A DNA stretch of 64,000 nucleotides, taken from the NCBI GenBank assembly GCA_015680685.1, contig MNCI01005926.1, positions 125,159-189,158 of the forward strand. The letters are read 5' to 3'. Below the pieces are notes generated by a model, which was not told where the DNA came from, did not search any database, and saw only the letters and a list, made by a program, of their open reading frames with translations. The stretch comes from Gnetum montanum. Taxonomy: Eukaryota > Streptophyta > Gnetopsida > Gnetales > Gnetaceae. Positions 20,978 through 33,669 of the stretch are shown piece by piece (the stretch's first letter is position 1; the number at the start of each line of letters is the position of its first letter). The translations under genes and the position numbers were made by a program.

Positions 20978-23956
20978 TCAAATAATCCCAAGTAGTGGTG
21001 GTTCCTGAGGCTCCAACGAACCTTCACCAACTTCACACATGGACGGTGGTTGAGGTGGCTAAAACTATCCTACTACTACTATGACTTTAGGTGGGAGGTG
21101 GAAAGCATCCAACAGTGCTTTCATTTTCGCCTCCTTACTCATGATATCATGCACCATCCATGCAGCTTCCCTAAGGTGGATCAGAACAGGCACATCCCAA
21201 GGACATGGGATTGCTAAAAACAACTCCTTAGAATTGACAAATCAAGCAGCAAAATTTTTATATTCAATTTTTAATGTCTTAACTATGTTCTTCAACTCTT
21301 GATAGTCATTCATCCATCTAGCTGGGTTCTCAGTGATAGATCATTGATCTCTAAATTGTCCTCTAAGAACTTCAAGTTCAACGTTTGCAATCTCAAGCTT
21401 CTACTTGGTGTCTCTGTGGTTCTTGAACTTGGCCTTGTATAGTAGGTATGAGCTAGCCACTTCTTGCTTTAACTTTGACTAGAGTCATCCTATAGTCAAC
21501 ATTGCAAATTTTTCATATCAAAGATTAGCCAACTCCATGTACTCTATCATTTCCTCTATTTGCAACTCCTTTAAGAAAATCTTCACTTTGCTATAGGCAT
21601 CAATCCCATCAATGATAGGCTACCATAATTCTCTTCCTTATTGGAGTTACTAGAGGACTTCATTCATTTTTTCCTTTTCCATCTAGATGTGTTTCTCATT
21701 AACTTCTTTTTGCAAGCTAACCTGGTCCTAGCAGTGATTTTTCACTTTCTCAAATTTGAGTGCTTCGTTCTTCTAGGTAGTGATCTCGATGACAGACTTT
21801 TGACACAAGGTGCATACATCCTCCATTGATAAATTGTGATTTTCTGTGGCCAATTTCCTTATTTTAGTGTTTACCCTAGCAAGCTATCCTACAGTTGATA
21901 AATGAATTCTTGCATTTGATCTTTTTAAGCATTAACATTTTGCATGTGATGATTCTGTGTGATTAAAGTTTTATTCTCCTATCACATTTGTTCCAAGTCC
22001 TTTTGGATTGAGTATGTTTCAAATTCTACTACAAACTATTTAAAGATGGTCATCACTACCTCCTCCTCAGCCTTCTAAAATTGTTCTTGAAGCTATTTGA
22101 TAGCTTCATCTCTTATCACTATTGGGCTAATGATTGCTTGATTTGCATGTTAGGCATGAAGTTCAGCAACCTCCACGGCCAAGCATTGATTTTGCTCTTG
22201 GGTAATTTCTAGTTGACCCTCTAAAATAATACATTTACCCCTTACATTTAGCATCTCTAACTAGGTTATGGTGACGTTCTCTGAAAGATCAAAGATGTCC
22301 AAAGTCAGTTGCTTGGTTCCTACCAGTCATTCCAACAACTTTTCATGCTAAGCTATGTTCAATTTTTTACCGATCATGCTTGCAAATGTTTGCACACTTT
22401 AAAGTGTATATATGTGTAGTATAGATGTCATGAGTGCATTCAATGCCCCTACAACATAGTCAGCAACCACTTCTACTGCTATCTCCTACCCTGGTGCTAC
22501 ATCACCAAGATAGTTGACAAAATTAAAAACTATAAATAAAATACCCTCAATGAACACCCACCATCCTTTTAATCTTTTCATCTAAGAGCAAAAAGAATCA
22601 ATGATATAATAGATGAATAATTAAAAAATGAAAAGAATACCCTTTACCATTCTCCAACCTCAGTGAGAAAGTAATGACATTCCCAAAGATTTCTAGGAAT
22701 AGATGGTGTTGTGATAGTGACATTGTCACCTCTTGAGCATTAGAATCTAACCTCGTAGGCAACTACATTCTTTGGAAAGAGAAGATGGAACTAGTTCTCT
22801 CCATCTGGCTAATTTTCCAAGCCACCTCATTAAGGTGACCCATTTCTAGCTGGTACACAAATGGATCTACCCCACTCATTCCTACATGTTAATCTTGTTC
22901 ACTCAAGAGCTATTCTTAAATTTTTGCACAAATGCTCAATGGTTGTGTGGGCCTCAAATGTTGTTTCCTAAGTGGGTAATGGTGGCAGCATCTCCTTTAA
23001 TTGAGTCATCACTAGTGTCTTCTCTTTCATGATCTCAAACAATGAAGCCAAAGGAGTATACCTAAGGGTATCATTAGAGTAGTAAACGATGGCTATCCTT
23101 TTGCAAAGTTTCCTGATGAGGCATGGAAAGGGTAGGGTATTCCTTGCATGTTCATTTTATTTGAAATGGTTGTTAATCTCCAAATATAGCATTTGTGGAA
23201 GGTTAACAAGAAACTCTCTACTTAGAGTGGTGCATGATCGAGCAAAGAAAGTAGTCACCTTGCTTAGCCTCACTGTTGGATTGAGGTGATAGGCTGTGAT
23301 CTTGAAGTAAATTTGCTCCACCAATGTTGACACACCATACTCCTTATGGTCCACCTCATAGTAACACTATTCCACTCCTTCTTGGCCTTAGGGTCACCTT
23401 GTGTGGATAATTTTGCTAGCTATGTTCTAGTGTCAGGCAACCCAAGTGCCTATGGAATAGCTTCTACCAAGTAGGACAGTTGAATGTTCTTGATCTTGAC
23501 TATGGATCCCAATTTTCAATTGTTCTAGAAAACGTATGTCTCTCCCATGTACCACTACCCACTAGATGTGATGATTGGCCACATGGAAGAGGTTCACATT
23601 TGAGTCTTGACATCCTTTGGAGCTTTCTCCAAAAATGGCCCAACGTTGATCTCTTGAAGAATGGATCATTGAATCTCTTTGGACTTGATGATATTAAGTA
23701 AAGCTTGTGTCAAAGTGACCTCAAGCCTTGGTGTGGGTTTAGGAACTTCTCCTCATTGTAATTGTTTGGTTGTCACTTCTTCTTTTGGGATCTGTTAGAC
23801 AAATTCCACTTTGGATTCCTCATGAAGAGGTCCCATTGCATGCGTCACCTCAGGTAGTTCTTGGCCTTGGTCTTGTTGGCCCCTTCTAGCTCTGGGTTGC
23901 TTCTCATATGGTTGTCAGGATTCTTCTTCCTTCAAACATTTTTGTTTTGGTGCCAT
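20978..23956 (-). pseudogene. Decayed ORF of about 990 codons at the env-like position of B1
   Basis: Reading on the minus strand from ATG 23956-23954 (MAPKQKCLKEEES), a protein can be followed with many stops and a few frame changes to about 20978. The N-terminus is charged. The middle, near 23400-23000, reads FARSCTTLSREFLVNLP and LPFPCLIRKLCKRIAIV. From about 22250 to 21650 there are long heptad-like stretches (QEQFQKAEEEVVMTIF with stops read as Q) typical of coiled coil. Near 21200 it reads CPWDVPVLIHLREAAW, and the end is Pro-rich. The LPFPCLI..LC motif recalls a plant-transposon-associated domain found in other retroelements, but I am not certain. It lies where Athila elements carry an env-like ORF. 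It is absent from B3, B5 and B6 at the matching place. It could be a captured host gene or an ancestral third ORF. Confidence 0.5.
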
Positions 23957-26060
23957 CTATAATCACACTACAACCATGGATTAGCAATCATCATGTAACC
24001 TTAAAAAAATTAGGATACCTTATCTCTTAAGGATGGTTACGCTTTGGCTAAGTTATGATTATGACTAATTTAATTAATTAATTGTTATTTATTTGTGTAT
24101 TTTAATTAATAAATCAATTCTAAAGGTTGTTGGAATGGTTAGCTTGTGAAAAAGTTTATGTTTATATATAGTTAAGTTAGAAAAATTTCCAAAAAAAATC
24201 ATCAATTTTTCATTAGAAACCTTAAGCTTTGCGGACCCCACGATAAAGATCTTACCTCTGGTAAGTGTAGGATTGAAAAATGGAGAGATTTGGATAAACG
24301 ATTGGGAAGGTATGAGCTCTGGAAGATTTGGGGCTTTGAAAAATTTCCATGTGTTATGAGCAAATGGCAAAAAATTGCAAAGTGTTTGATAGTATATATA
24401 GGATTTTTATACTATGTTGATGAGGACTAGTTGATTGGGCTTCATTGATGAGGGAGGATGCATCGATGAGGCCTCAACAATGCAACCATTAACCACCATA
24501 GTTAAACTTTGACTTTAGTCAAACTTGCAAAATATGAAATGTTTTTGAGTAAAATTAGTGTCAAATGAAATCTTAAAAGACCAAGAATAGTATGAAAATA
24601 TGATAAGAGGGTGTTGAAGCTCATAAATTTGGAAAAATGAAGAGAATTTGATGTAGTGAATGAATGAAATGAAAGATTAAGGATCACTAAGTGGTATACT
24701 CAATCAAAAATGTGAAAGATAGGATTGTAGTGATGTCAAAGGTAAGGAACCTTAACTAACCAAGCCAAGAGCTATGCAAGTGGGTCCTTCCTATAGTAAG
24801 CTCATGCTGTTTTTACCCTTGCATAACCTCAACTAAGGAGTCTATGGGTCCCATAGTCAATTTAATGATCATGAAAAGTTAAGGACCAACCCAAAAGAAT
24901 CTACTCAAGAATCCTAACACGTCAGATCAAGACATACAACATAACATAGAACATAGCAATGAGGTGAGTTATGGCAGCATGGATGTATGATAGAGAAGGT
25001 GGAAAGGAGTTATGAATTGAGGTCCCTTGTGAAAGTTTTGTTTAAAATGACTCAATAAGCTCCATCCTCAATCCAAACCAAAACTAGCCACTTTTAGTGA
25101 CATCGCATCACCACTCTAAGACCGATCCATTCACTCGAGACATAAGAGTGCTCCTACAAAACAACCACCATTCTACAAAGAGAAGAGAAGAGAAGAGAAG
25201 TAGGAAGTAAGAGAGAGAGGGCCTTAATTAGAGGGGACCTTCAAGCATAGGTGCATGTCATTCAAGTCCCATAACCAGTGCTTGTAGCCCATTTATTTGT
25301 TCAAGGGGCATGCTTTGAATTCTTGTTATTTTTTTTCTTGAAATGGGAACCACACAATGCAATGACTTATTCATGTAAAAGGGGTGTGCTTTAAATTCCC
25401 ATTGTTTTTTTTTTTTTTTGAAATGGAAACCACACCATGCAATGACTTATTTGACTCCCTATTAGTGGTAGATGTGGAACAGTAATAAGTCCATGAAACA
25501 CACTCAAGCACTCAAGCAAGTAGAAAAGTACAAAGAGTATTGAGTCCCCTTTAATTCACACCCTTTACAAACCTTTGAATCCTTCCTAATTTTGAAACTA
25601 TTAAGGTCACTTATTGATTAAAAGTTTCTTTAATAAAGGGGACCTCAAATTCCTAGAATAAGGAAAACCATAGAGTTCATTGGATGGGCAACTAACATGG
25701 ACTCACTGCCTATTCCATGTAAAATAAACCATGTCAAAGTCATCAAAAATTAGAATTCAAAAATAGAAACTAGACATCAATAATCACACATTAAGCACAA
25801 ATCATCATTAGTAAACAACAACAGTGGCACTCTATCCTATGACAATAAACCACTTTTTATTAGCAAAAATAAGAAAATATCACATTTGGACAAAACAAGA
25901 CAAAGTAAAATATATAAGAAAGTGTAAAATAGTTAAGAAGGTTCAAAGGTACTAAAGATGGTCTAAAATTAGAAAATTTTGAAAAATCAAGAATTTGTAA
26001 AATAAATAATTTGTAAAAATCAAAAAATGTGAAAAACAAAAAGTAGAAAAATTGAGGAGC
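23957..26060 (-). other. B1 3' non-coding region
   Basis: About 2.1 kb shared with B6 (52640-54240), B5 (56930-58560) and, inverted, B3 (48345-49700). Recognisable conserved words are the minus-strand forms of ataaccagtgcttgtagccc and gtgtgctttgaattc. A short agaga repeat lies at 25179-25200. No protein domain is visible. The short minus frame at 25860-26135 is AT-rich chance sequence. Confidence 0.7.
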
Positions 26061-26071
26061 CAATTTGATTG

Positions 26072-27429
26072 TTAGCATAGATGGGCATCTCTCCCATGCT
26101 TGAGTTGGAAGGAGGAGATTTGAAAAATAGAGCATGGTTGTCCATCCATTGAGGTGGTAGTTGCACTAGCCTGTCTTAGTTCCAGGAAAGGCTTAACTTG
26201 TTGGATGTTGACTAAGTGTTTTTTATTTGGGCTATCAGGTTTGTAGATCAACATGGCCCCAGAGGAAAAGGTTTGATCAATTATATAAGGTGCCTCCCAC
26301 AATGTTTGAAATTTTATCTTTTGAGGTACATGTGTGGGGTTCTAGTAGAGGACCTTAACTCCTGGTTGAAGTTTCACTTTCTTGATTCTAAGGTTATGAT
26401 GTTTCTTACTAAATGCCTTGTTCAACTCATTCAAGGATAGGGCTACTAATTGATTTTCATCTAGCATGTTCAAATTGATTGATCTTTCCTTCTATTCTAG
26501 ACTTAGGTCAAGGTTTAGATCATAGGTCGTTGAGAGTGTACATAGCTCATATTGAGTTAGGAGCATTAGAAGTTTTCCCTACACTAACTCATAGGGAGAA
26601 TAGCCAATAGGAAGTTTCCAAGTTGAATGATAAGCCCAAAGAGGATCATTAAAATTTGTACTCCAATTCTTCCTATATTTTCTAATGGTTCATGTTAGTA
26701 TTCTGGTAATCTCCTAATTGGTTACCTTTGCTTGACCATTGGCTTGGCGATGGTAAGGTGTTGTTAATTTATGTTCTACCCCTAACTGTTGCATTAACTT
26801 TCTAAACATGGCACTTGTGAAATGAGTTCCATTATCATAAATTAGTGAATGTGGCACCAAAAACCTATTGAAAATATTTTGTTGTATGAACCTAGCAGCA
26901 ATGGCTGATGTATAATCAATAACAGCTGCTACTTCTACCCATTTTGTGTAGTAGTCAGCTACTACTATAATATACACCTTTTCATTGGACATGGGTGTGA
27001 TGGAATCCATGAATTCAATGCCCCATATGTCAAAAGGTTTTAGTGGTTGAATCCACTATTGAGGACCTTCCATACAAGTGGTCATGCCCCCATCTTGTTG
27101 ACAACGTTCACAAGACTTGACAAACTGGTAGACATCTCTAAAGATTGTAGGCCAATAGTATCTTACCATAGGAATTTTTATGGTCATGCATCTCCCTACA
27201 TAGTGGCCTCCGCAAGGTCCTTCATGAGCATCTTGGAGAACACATAGTTGATCTTCATCAAGGACACACCAACGAATCAGGCTATCAACACACACCTTGT
27301 AAAGGTGTTTGTTGATTTCCATGAAGTATTTGGCCTGATGAAGAAATTTTTTCTTTTTCTTAAAATCCAAGTCTTGTGACATCCCTTGAGTGAGAAGATA
27401 TGTAAGGATGCCATTATACCATATTTCTT
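26072..27429 (-). pseudogene. pol: B1 integrase, broken
   Basis: The minus strand reads from the zinc-finger region (HEGPCGGHYVGR and CERCQQDGG, 27230-27090) through the core (27010-26714) to a C-terminal module near 26290 (WEAPYII, normally WEGPY). The catalytic triad is damaged: the first Asp of GIDFMG is Glu (GIEFMD), the second is kept (YDNGTHF), and the Glu of QAEVTN is Lys (QAKVTN). The N-terminal end joins RNase H at 33954 once B2 is removed. Confidence 0.88.
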
Positions 27430-27434
27430 TTATA
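27430..27434. repeat. Target-site duplication of B2, left copy (atagg)
   Basis: Identical to 33949-33953 on the other side of B2. It fixes the element start at 27435, where the expected TGATGAG reads CGATGAG. Confidence 0.8.
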
Positions 27435-28299
27435 GGCGATGAGATGCGATATCACATCCCATGCAATATCGTGTACACGATATTGCGGTGCACCATCATA
27501 TCTATAAATAAGAGGCAGCTCTCCCTTGTTTCATCATCCTAGGCTAGAAGTAGGAAAAATCTGGCAAATTGATCACTCCAGAGATAGAATATTTTCCATG
27601 TGCCCACAGTAGGAGTCCTAAAGTGAACGGATCTTTATTCAAGCAACATTGTACTTGAACACAAGTTGTGTACGGAAATAAAGATGAACTTCCTAGATAA
27701 ACCTTGTAGTGCATGGAATAGGATTTTATTTAATGTTATTTATTACTTTCTCTCTCACCCTTATCTCCTAGTAATGAAGAATGAGTACGACTTGATTACG
27801 AGCATTTAAGGATGTGTACGGATAATCAAGGAATGGATGCTCATTGCACTTAGGCTAGATTAGATTCTCTCAACCCTTTCCTCCTAGTTAAGTGCCTCAG
27901 TACGACCACTTGGAGCATGTGCATTATGCAAGGTGATCCCAGCAACGATTAGCATTTGGTAGCCACAGTTGCATCAGTTTAGGGTGTGTACGGTAAGTGG
28001 GAATGGATGCTGATGCTAGGTAATTTAGACTTAGTTCATTAGTTAGAGTTAGTAATTAGTTTCTCAACCCTTCACCTTGTTATAGGAGACATAAAACTTA
28101 AAAAGCTATAAAAATCATATACCTCGAACTTACTTAATCATACACCATGACAACTATAAGTAAGTCTAGAAAGACAACAAATGATTACCCTAAGTGTTCC
28201 ATGGGGCATGTAGGCACTTAGTCTATGGAGTTCGACCAGATCATGCGTGCTATGCTCGTATTCGTATGGTTGAGTGTAGGGGTACCTCACCACTCATCA
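27435..28299 (+). repeat. B2 5' LTR
   Basis: 865 bp ending ccactcatca before the PBS. The U3 part is unlike that of B1, B3 or B6 and carries a 24-bp perfect palindrome at 27461-27484. TATAAATA is at 27503-27510. The R-U5 part (from about 27600: gtgcccacagtaggag, ggatctttattcaagcaa, aataaagatgaac) is shared with all family B copies. Confidence 0.88.
27461..27484. promoter_or_regulatory. 24-bp perfect palindrome in the B2 U3
   Basis: The half-site gcaatatcgtgt is followed at once by its exact reverse complement, 26 bp from the LTR start and about 20 bp upstream of the TATA box. It could be a dimer binding site or form a cruciform. Function is inferred from form and position only. The 3' LTR copy lies in the N run and cannot be checked. 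Confidence 0.6.
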
Positions 28300-28300
28300 T

Positions 28301-28318
28301 TGGCATCGTTGCCAAGGA
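28301..28318 (+). promoter_or_regulatory. B2 primer-binding site
   Basis: tggcatcgttgccaagga, one base after the LTR end. It resembles the tggcgccgttgccgggga site of Athila elements, which is complementary to tRNA-Asp. A clear relative is at 42054-42071. Confidence 0.85.
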
Positions 28319-28438
28319 CTAAGTGTTTGTGCACTGAATAGAACATAGGATATCACTCACATTGTTGGGAGCCTAAACGAACCTTTAGGTTAATCAAGAT
28401 AAAAATTATATAATGGTAAAATTAGCACACCGATAACA

Positions 28439-31400
28439 ATGTCTTCTTCTCATAAGAGCAACTCACCACCTAGGGACAATACACGAAACAGTTGGCAATC
28501 AAAAACACATAACTAAAATCTGCCAAGTCCTCAACAATACCGGATAGTCTATACTCATCCTGATGAGTATATTCCAAACTTTACCTTTATCCTCCATCAA
28601 GACGAATAGCTGCAATGGAGATATTTGCAAGGTAACATCATGTTACCGCCAGATCAATTAGTCCCTAACATGCTTCTCTGTGCTTTGGCACAGATCGACA
28701 TGACAGAATTATATGCTGAATACATTGTGGAATACTTTGACTCAAGGGATTATTATCCCACAAAAGCACAATGTATCAGGGACTCAAGGCAAGAGAGCCA
28801 ACATACACTGTTGAAGGAAAAAGACTTGCATGTCCTTAGCGAAATAAGAGATGGTGAACCACTCATAACAAGTACGTTATCAAAAGATGTTCCCCCTCCT
28901 AACGATGATGAGGAGTTTGGATATCAAAACTTATGATCAAAGATACATAACCCTAGTTCTAATGCCTGTGAACACCAACTGTTCACAAAGGGAACAACAA
29001 CAAAAGACAACAATGGGCACTTAGATCGTCATCACGATCGGGGTCGTAGCAGCTGAAGAGAAGATAGGAAGCATCATCATGGCGATGGTTCTCCTTCATC
29101 TCATCACTCACCCTCTCCTTCCACATCTGGGTGCAACCATCACAAGCATAACGGAGAGGAGAAAGGTAAGAAAACTGAAAGACCTCGACGAGAGAGTCAA
29201 GAGAGAGGGCAAGGTCATGAACGAAGGGAAAGTAGGGAACAATGAAGACATCATAGGCATCATGAAAGAGATGATCATGAAAAACCCCTACTTGCAACCC
29301 AAAGTATGCTTGACATAATGGAGGTTGTAAGAATTCCCACAAGGCTTTTAAAAGATAGTCAAATCAAATGTTTAGACATGAACAACATTCCACGATTTGA
29401 AGGGGGATACAACACTAATCCACAGCATCATTTACAAGCATTTCACGATGCCTACACCTTGCAAAACATAGAGAACGAGTGGCGAAAACTAAATTTTTTT
29501 CTAAGGACACTCATTAAAGAAGTAGAGAGTTGGTATCAATCCTTAGAACTGGAAACCATCAGGAGGTGGATTACGATGTTAGAACTCTTCAATGATAAGT
29601 ATCAAATGTACTCCAGAGTGTCTAATTTGCGTAAGTAGATCCAAGGATGGAAGTAAGGTAAGCATGAACTCTTGGATGCTGCCATGGCCTGCTACTACAC
29701 ATTGTTACATCGTTGCCTGGGCCATGGTTACACACAGCAGGATCAACTTTGCCACATCGTGGATGGGCTAAGGCATGAAACTAGAAGAACCCTTGGGACT
29801 TATGCCCAAGGGAGACTATCAGAACTCAGAGTCCATGAAGTACATCGCTTGTTGGAACAAGTAGCAAAAGAAGAAGGTGAGATACAAGAAAGAGAGAGTG
29901 CAGAAGAATACAACCATGATCCCTCCCTTTGAAAGAAGGGAGTGAAATTTTGCGATGAAGAGGATGAGTCACCACTCGAAGAGTTGGTGAACAGAAAAAC
30001 CTTGCCAATTCAAAAACTAACAACAGAAGTATCAGCTAAGATGGATCAATTGTGGGATTCCTTAGACTCCAAACTTGAAACTATCTTGAAAATTGTTGAA
30101 GAGTCTAAGGAGGAATGAAGTAGTGACAAAGATAAGACAAAGCGGAGAAATTCAGGCCCTGCACATAATAAGGGTAAGGGGGAAATTACTATCTCTAATG
30201 AAGTTGTGGATTCAAACATAGACAATGACGGTGGATGTGAGATCTTCCACTATGACCATCCTAAGGAATGTTGTCCAATCATCTCACATCTACAGGAGTC
30301 TGGGCTATATGCACTTAACCCAAGACTCAACCAACAACAAACACCCCGAAGGTTAACTTATCCTCAAGGTAACCCAAGGCAGTTCCACCAACCCCTAACG
30401 TACCATCTAAGTGGAACTCCACCACAACCCATCAAAACAAATTAGCAGTGACAATACCCATAGTCATGGGGGATGCCACCGCTAAAACAACAATACCCTT
30501 ACTGGCAACCTGATCCTTATGGCTATTATGTGCAGTAGCCACTTTCTCCAAGTAACTCTATGAGTCACAAAACTTCCCAATGTCACTACCAAGTTCAGGA
30601 GTACTTTAGAAGGAATCCTTCTCCTCTGAGAGGCACCCCACATACTCACCATCCTCCAACTCCATCTGCATCTCTTCCACTTGTAGTTCCCATACAACCT
30701 ACTCCAAAAATGTAACGGGAACTCCCTACTCAACTACAGCAACGAAATGCTACAAGAGCCGTAAACATTCAACCCACTGATGGTTCTGACAACTGTAAAA
30801 TTTGAAGACCTTTCTTTAGAACCAAAATCCCAAACAAGCTCTCACAACAAGTGGTTGAGTCTAGGTACACTCCTCCACCATCTAACACTTCGGAGCACCC
30901 TTCAGTCCAACAGAGTTGTACGCATATGGTTATGTTAACGCATACCGTAACCGACTGGATCAAGGTAGGCCACCTTCCCAAGAAACTAACTGATCCTGGA
31001 AGCCCCTTAACCTATTTACAAATTGTCAGGAATGAACCACATAAGGCTCTTCTTAACTCAGGTTTCAGAGTCAACCTAATTTCACGAGAGATGTATCAAG
31101 CTTAAAACCTATCCCAACTTAAGAAGAGAAACATCCAACTAGAGTTGGCAGACCAGTCCATCACCATTCCCTTGGGATTGGTGGAGGACATTGTTACCAT
31201 TATGTGTGGTTGGTCCTACTCAGTTGACTTCCTGGTGATAGAAGTTAACAGCAACAATGGGGACTTCCCAATTATAATGGAAAGGTCATGGCTAAGTACA
31301 ATAGATGCGTACCTAGGGATTCGTGATCTTTCCTTGGAAATTTCTAAGATAAACATTTATGGAAAGATCGAGAAGAGGAAAGTTCCATGCATCACATACA

Positions 31401-31534
31401 GTGATTCATCGGGTGATGACATGGAGGAAATACCTCTATGTAACACGTGTGCACTTGAAATTTTGAAACAAAGATGCCTGTATGTAGCAACCACACAACA
31501 AGTAGTAGACACCCCGTGGTTGACAGCTACTTGA
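28439..31534 (+). pseudogene. gag-pro: B2 gag-protease, nearly full length with stops
   Basis: A single frame from ATG 28439 (MSSSHKSNSPPRDN) to TGA 31532-31534, with several stops (for example 29636, 29930, 30116, 31103). Parts in order: HPDEYIPNFTFILHQDE domain (28560); Arg/Glu/His-rich segment (29000-29280); capsid (IPRFEGGYN 29390; WYQSLELE 29530; GHGYTQQDQLCHIVDGLRHE 29720); knuckle-like CEIFHYDHPKEC (30237), where the second Cys is Phe; Pro/Gln-rich linker; and protease with ALLNSGFRVNLISREMY (31045-31090), where the active Asp is Asn, then ELADQSITIPLGLVEDIV and IIMERSWLS. The Asp-to-Asn change alone should inactivate the protease. Confidence 0.88.
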
Positions 31535-31700
31535 AAGAGCAAAAAACTATGCATGGAATGAACTGAGGAGACAAACCATACTAACAACAAAGGCATAGAC
31601 ACATTGGAATATGAGCATCACCAACTTCCACCCCTTAATCTAAGAACATCAATTGGGAGGAGTTGGGCACTTCTACGAAATTCAAATAGACATTCATTAT
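31535..31700 (+). other. B2 deletion junction joining protease tail to post-integrase DNA
   Basis: atcaattgggaggagttg (about 31646) matches the region 5' of RT in B3 (45405). By 31722 the text tagtcatgggggagatgg matches B3 after integrase (48345). About 2.9 kb of pol is therefore missing, with the joint near 31680. Confidence 0.8.
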
Positions 31701-32826
31701 TTCGAATCTCTCCATTGCAATTTAGTCATGGGGGAGATGGCCACCTATGCTAATCATATGGGGGCCCTCAATTCTTTTTAAGTTTTTGTTTTACACATTT
31801 TTGTTTTACACATTTTTGTTTTACAACATTTTTTTTCACAAATTTTTGTCTTACACATTTTTGTTTTACACATTTTTTTCTTACATATTTTTTTTTTACA
31901 ATTTTTTCAACTTTTCTTGTTTTTTTTTTTACAAATTTCTTCAACTTTTATTATTTTTGTTTGTCAACATTGTTATACTTTTCCATTTTGTGTGTGTGTG
32001 TGTGTGTGTGTGATCAACCTTGTAAGTTGTTCATCCAATAAGTGTTCTTCATGATGGTATGAACTATTTTCATGTTGATTGCTAATGTTTGGTTTTTACC
32101 TTTAAGTCACGATGTTGATACTAAGGTATGTTTATTTTGATATGGCAAGCAATGAGTTCACTTCATCCATCCATCCACCAGTTTCTATGGTCTCTCTTGG
32201 CTTGGAAATGTACAGTCTCCTTCGTAATAAGAACTTTAATGAATCGGTGACTGGGCACTTCTCAAACTAAGGAAGGAATCAAGGTTTGAAAAGGGTTTGA
32301 CTTCAAGGGAACTTGATGCTTTGGTGTTGGCCATTCTCTTAGCTACTTGGATGTTTTCTTCTTGGGTTTTCTCGCTATTCTGATGTTACCCAATTATCGG
32401 AAGCTGAGATAATAAAAATAACAAAGTCTTTGCATGGTGTGGTTCTCATGCATAAAAACACAAAACACAAAAAAAAAAGTGAGAATTCAAAGCACACCCC
32501 TTAGACGAAATAATCGATTGGGCTACAAGCACTGGTTATGGAACTAAAAATGTTCCCTCTAACTAAGTCCCTTCTTGCTTTCCATTCTCTCCTTGTTTCA
32601 TCGAAATGGTGGTGACTCTTGGGTGCAGACATTCTTGTTACTTCAAGAGGATGGTTTGGCCACATGAATTAATGCAAACTCACTAGAAGTAAGAAAGGAT
32701 GATGAGATGATGACTATCTATGGTTCACGATGGTCTGTACACGATTATCTATCTATCGATTTTCTCCTAGCCCCAATTTTTTCAATTTTTTCCTAACCCC
32801 TACACCTTTGGTAGTCATCATTAATA
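31701..32826 (+). other. B2 3' non-coding region
   Basis: Begins with tagtcatgggggagatgg as in B3. 31780-31930 is an expanded 15-bp T-rich repeat (acatttttgtttt units), and 31989-32012 is a TG dinucleotide run. The rest matches the B3 3' region. The open frame at 31747-32013 is the repeat translated, not a gene. The region runs into the N gap before the LTR. Confidence 0.8.
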
Positions 32827-33669
32827 NNNNNNNNNNNNNNNNNNNNNNNNNNNNNNNNNNNNNNNNNNNNNNNNNNNNNNNNNNNNNNNNNNNNNNNNNN
32901 NNNNNNNNNNNNNNNNNNNNNNNNNNNNNNNNNNNNNNNNNNNNNNNNNNNNNNNNNNNNNNNNNNNNNNNNNNNNNNNNNNNNNNNNNNNNNNNNNNNN
33001 NNNNNNNNNNNNNNNNNNNNNNNNNNNNNNNNNNNNNNNNNNNNNNNNNNNNNNNNNNNNNNNNNNNNNNNNNNNNNNNNNNNNNNNNNNNNNNNNNNNN
33101 NNNNNNNNNNNNNNNNNNNNNNNNNNNNNNNNNNNNNNNNNNNNNNNNNNNNNNNNNNNNNNNNNNNNNNNNNNNNNNNNNNNNNNNNNNNNNNNNNNNN
33201 NNNNNNNNNNNNNNNNNNNNNNNNNNNNNNNNNNNNNNNNNNNNNNNNNNNNNNNNNNNNNNNNNNNNNNNNNNNNNNNNNNNNNNNNNNNNNNNNNNNN
33301 NNNNNNNNNNNNNNNNNNNNNNNNNNNNNNNNNNNNNNNNNNNNNNNNNNNNNNNNNNNNNNNNNNNNNNNNNNNNNNNNNNNNNNNNNNNNNNNNNNNN
33401 NNNNNNNNNNNNNNNNNNNNNNNNNNNNNNNNNNNNNNNNNNNNNNNNNNNNNNNNNNNNNNNNNNNNNNNNNNNNNNNNNNNNNNNNNNNNNNNNNNNN
33501 NNNNNNNNNNNNNNNNNNNNNNNNNNNNNNNNNNNNNNNNNNNNNNNNNNNNNNNNNNNNNNNNNNNNNNNNNNNNNNNNNNNNNNNNNNNNNNNNNNNN
33601 NNNNNNNNNNNNNNNNNNNNNNNNNNNNNNNNNNNNNNNNNNNNNNNNNNNNNNNNNNNNNNNNNNNNN
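32827..33669. other. Assembly gap (843 N)
   Basis: A run of N. From the flanks it should hold the end of the B2 3' non-coding region, the polypurine tract and roughly the first 590 bp of the B2 3' LTR. The long open frame spanning it is meaningless. Confidence 0.98.

Noticed and set aside
20978-23956. An intact host gene within B1
   Set aside because: The frame has many stops and several frame changes, and it lies between the integrase and polypurine tract of B1, so I call it a decayed element-borne ORF with uncertain origin.
31747-32013. Phe/Tyr-rich frame in the B2 3' region
   Set aside because: It is a translation of the 15-bp T-rich tandem repeat and the TG run.
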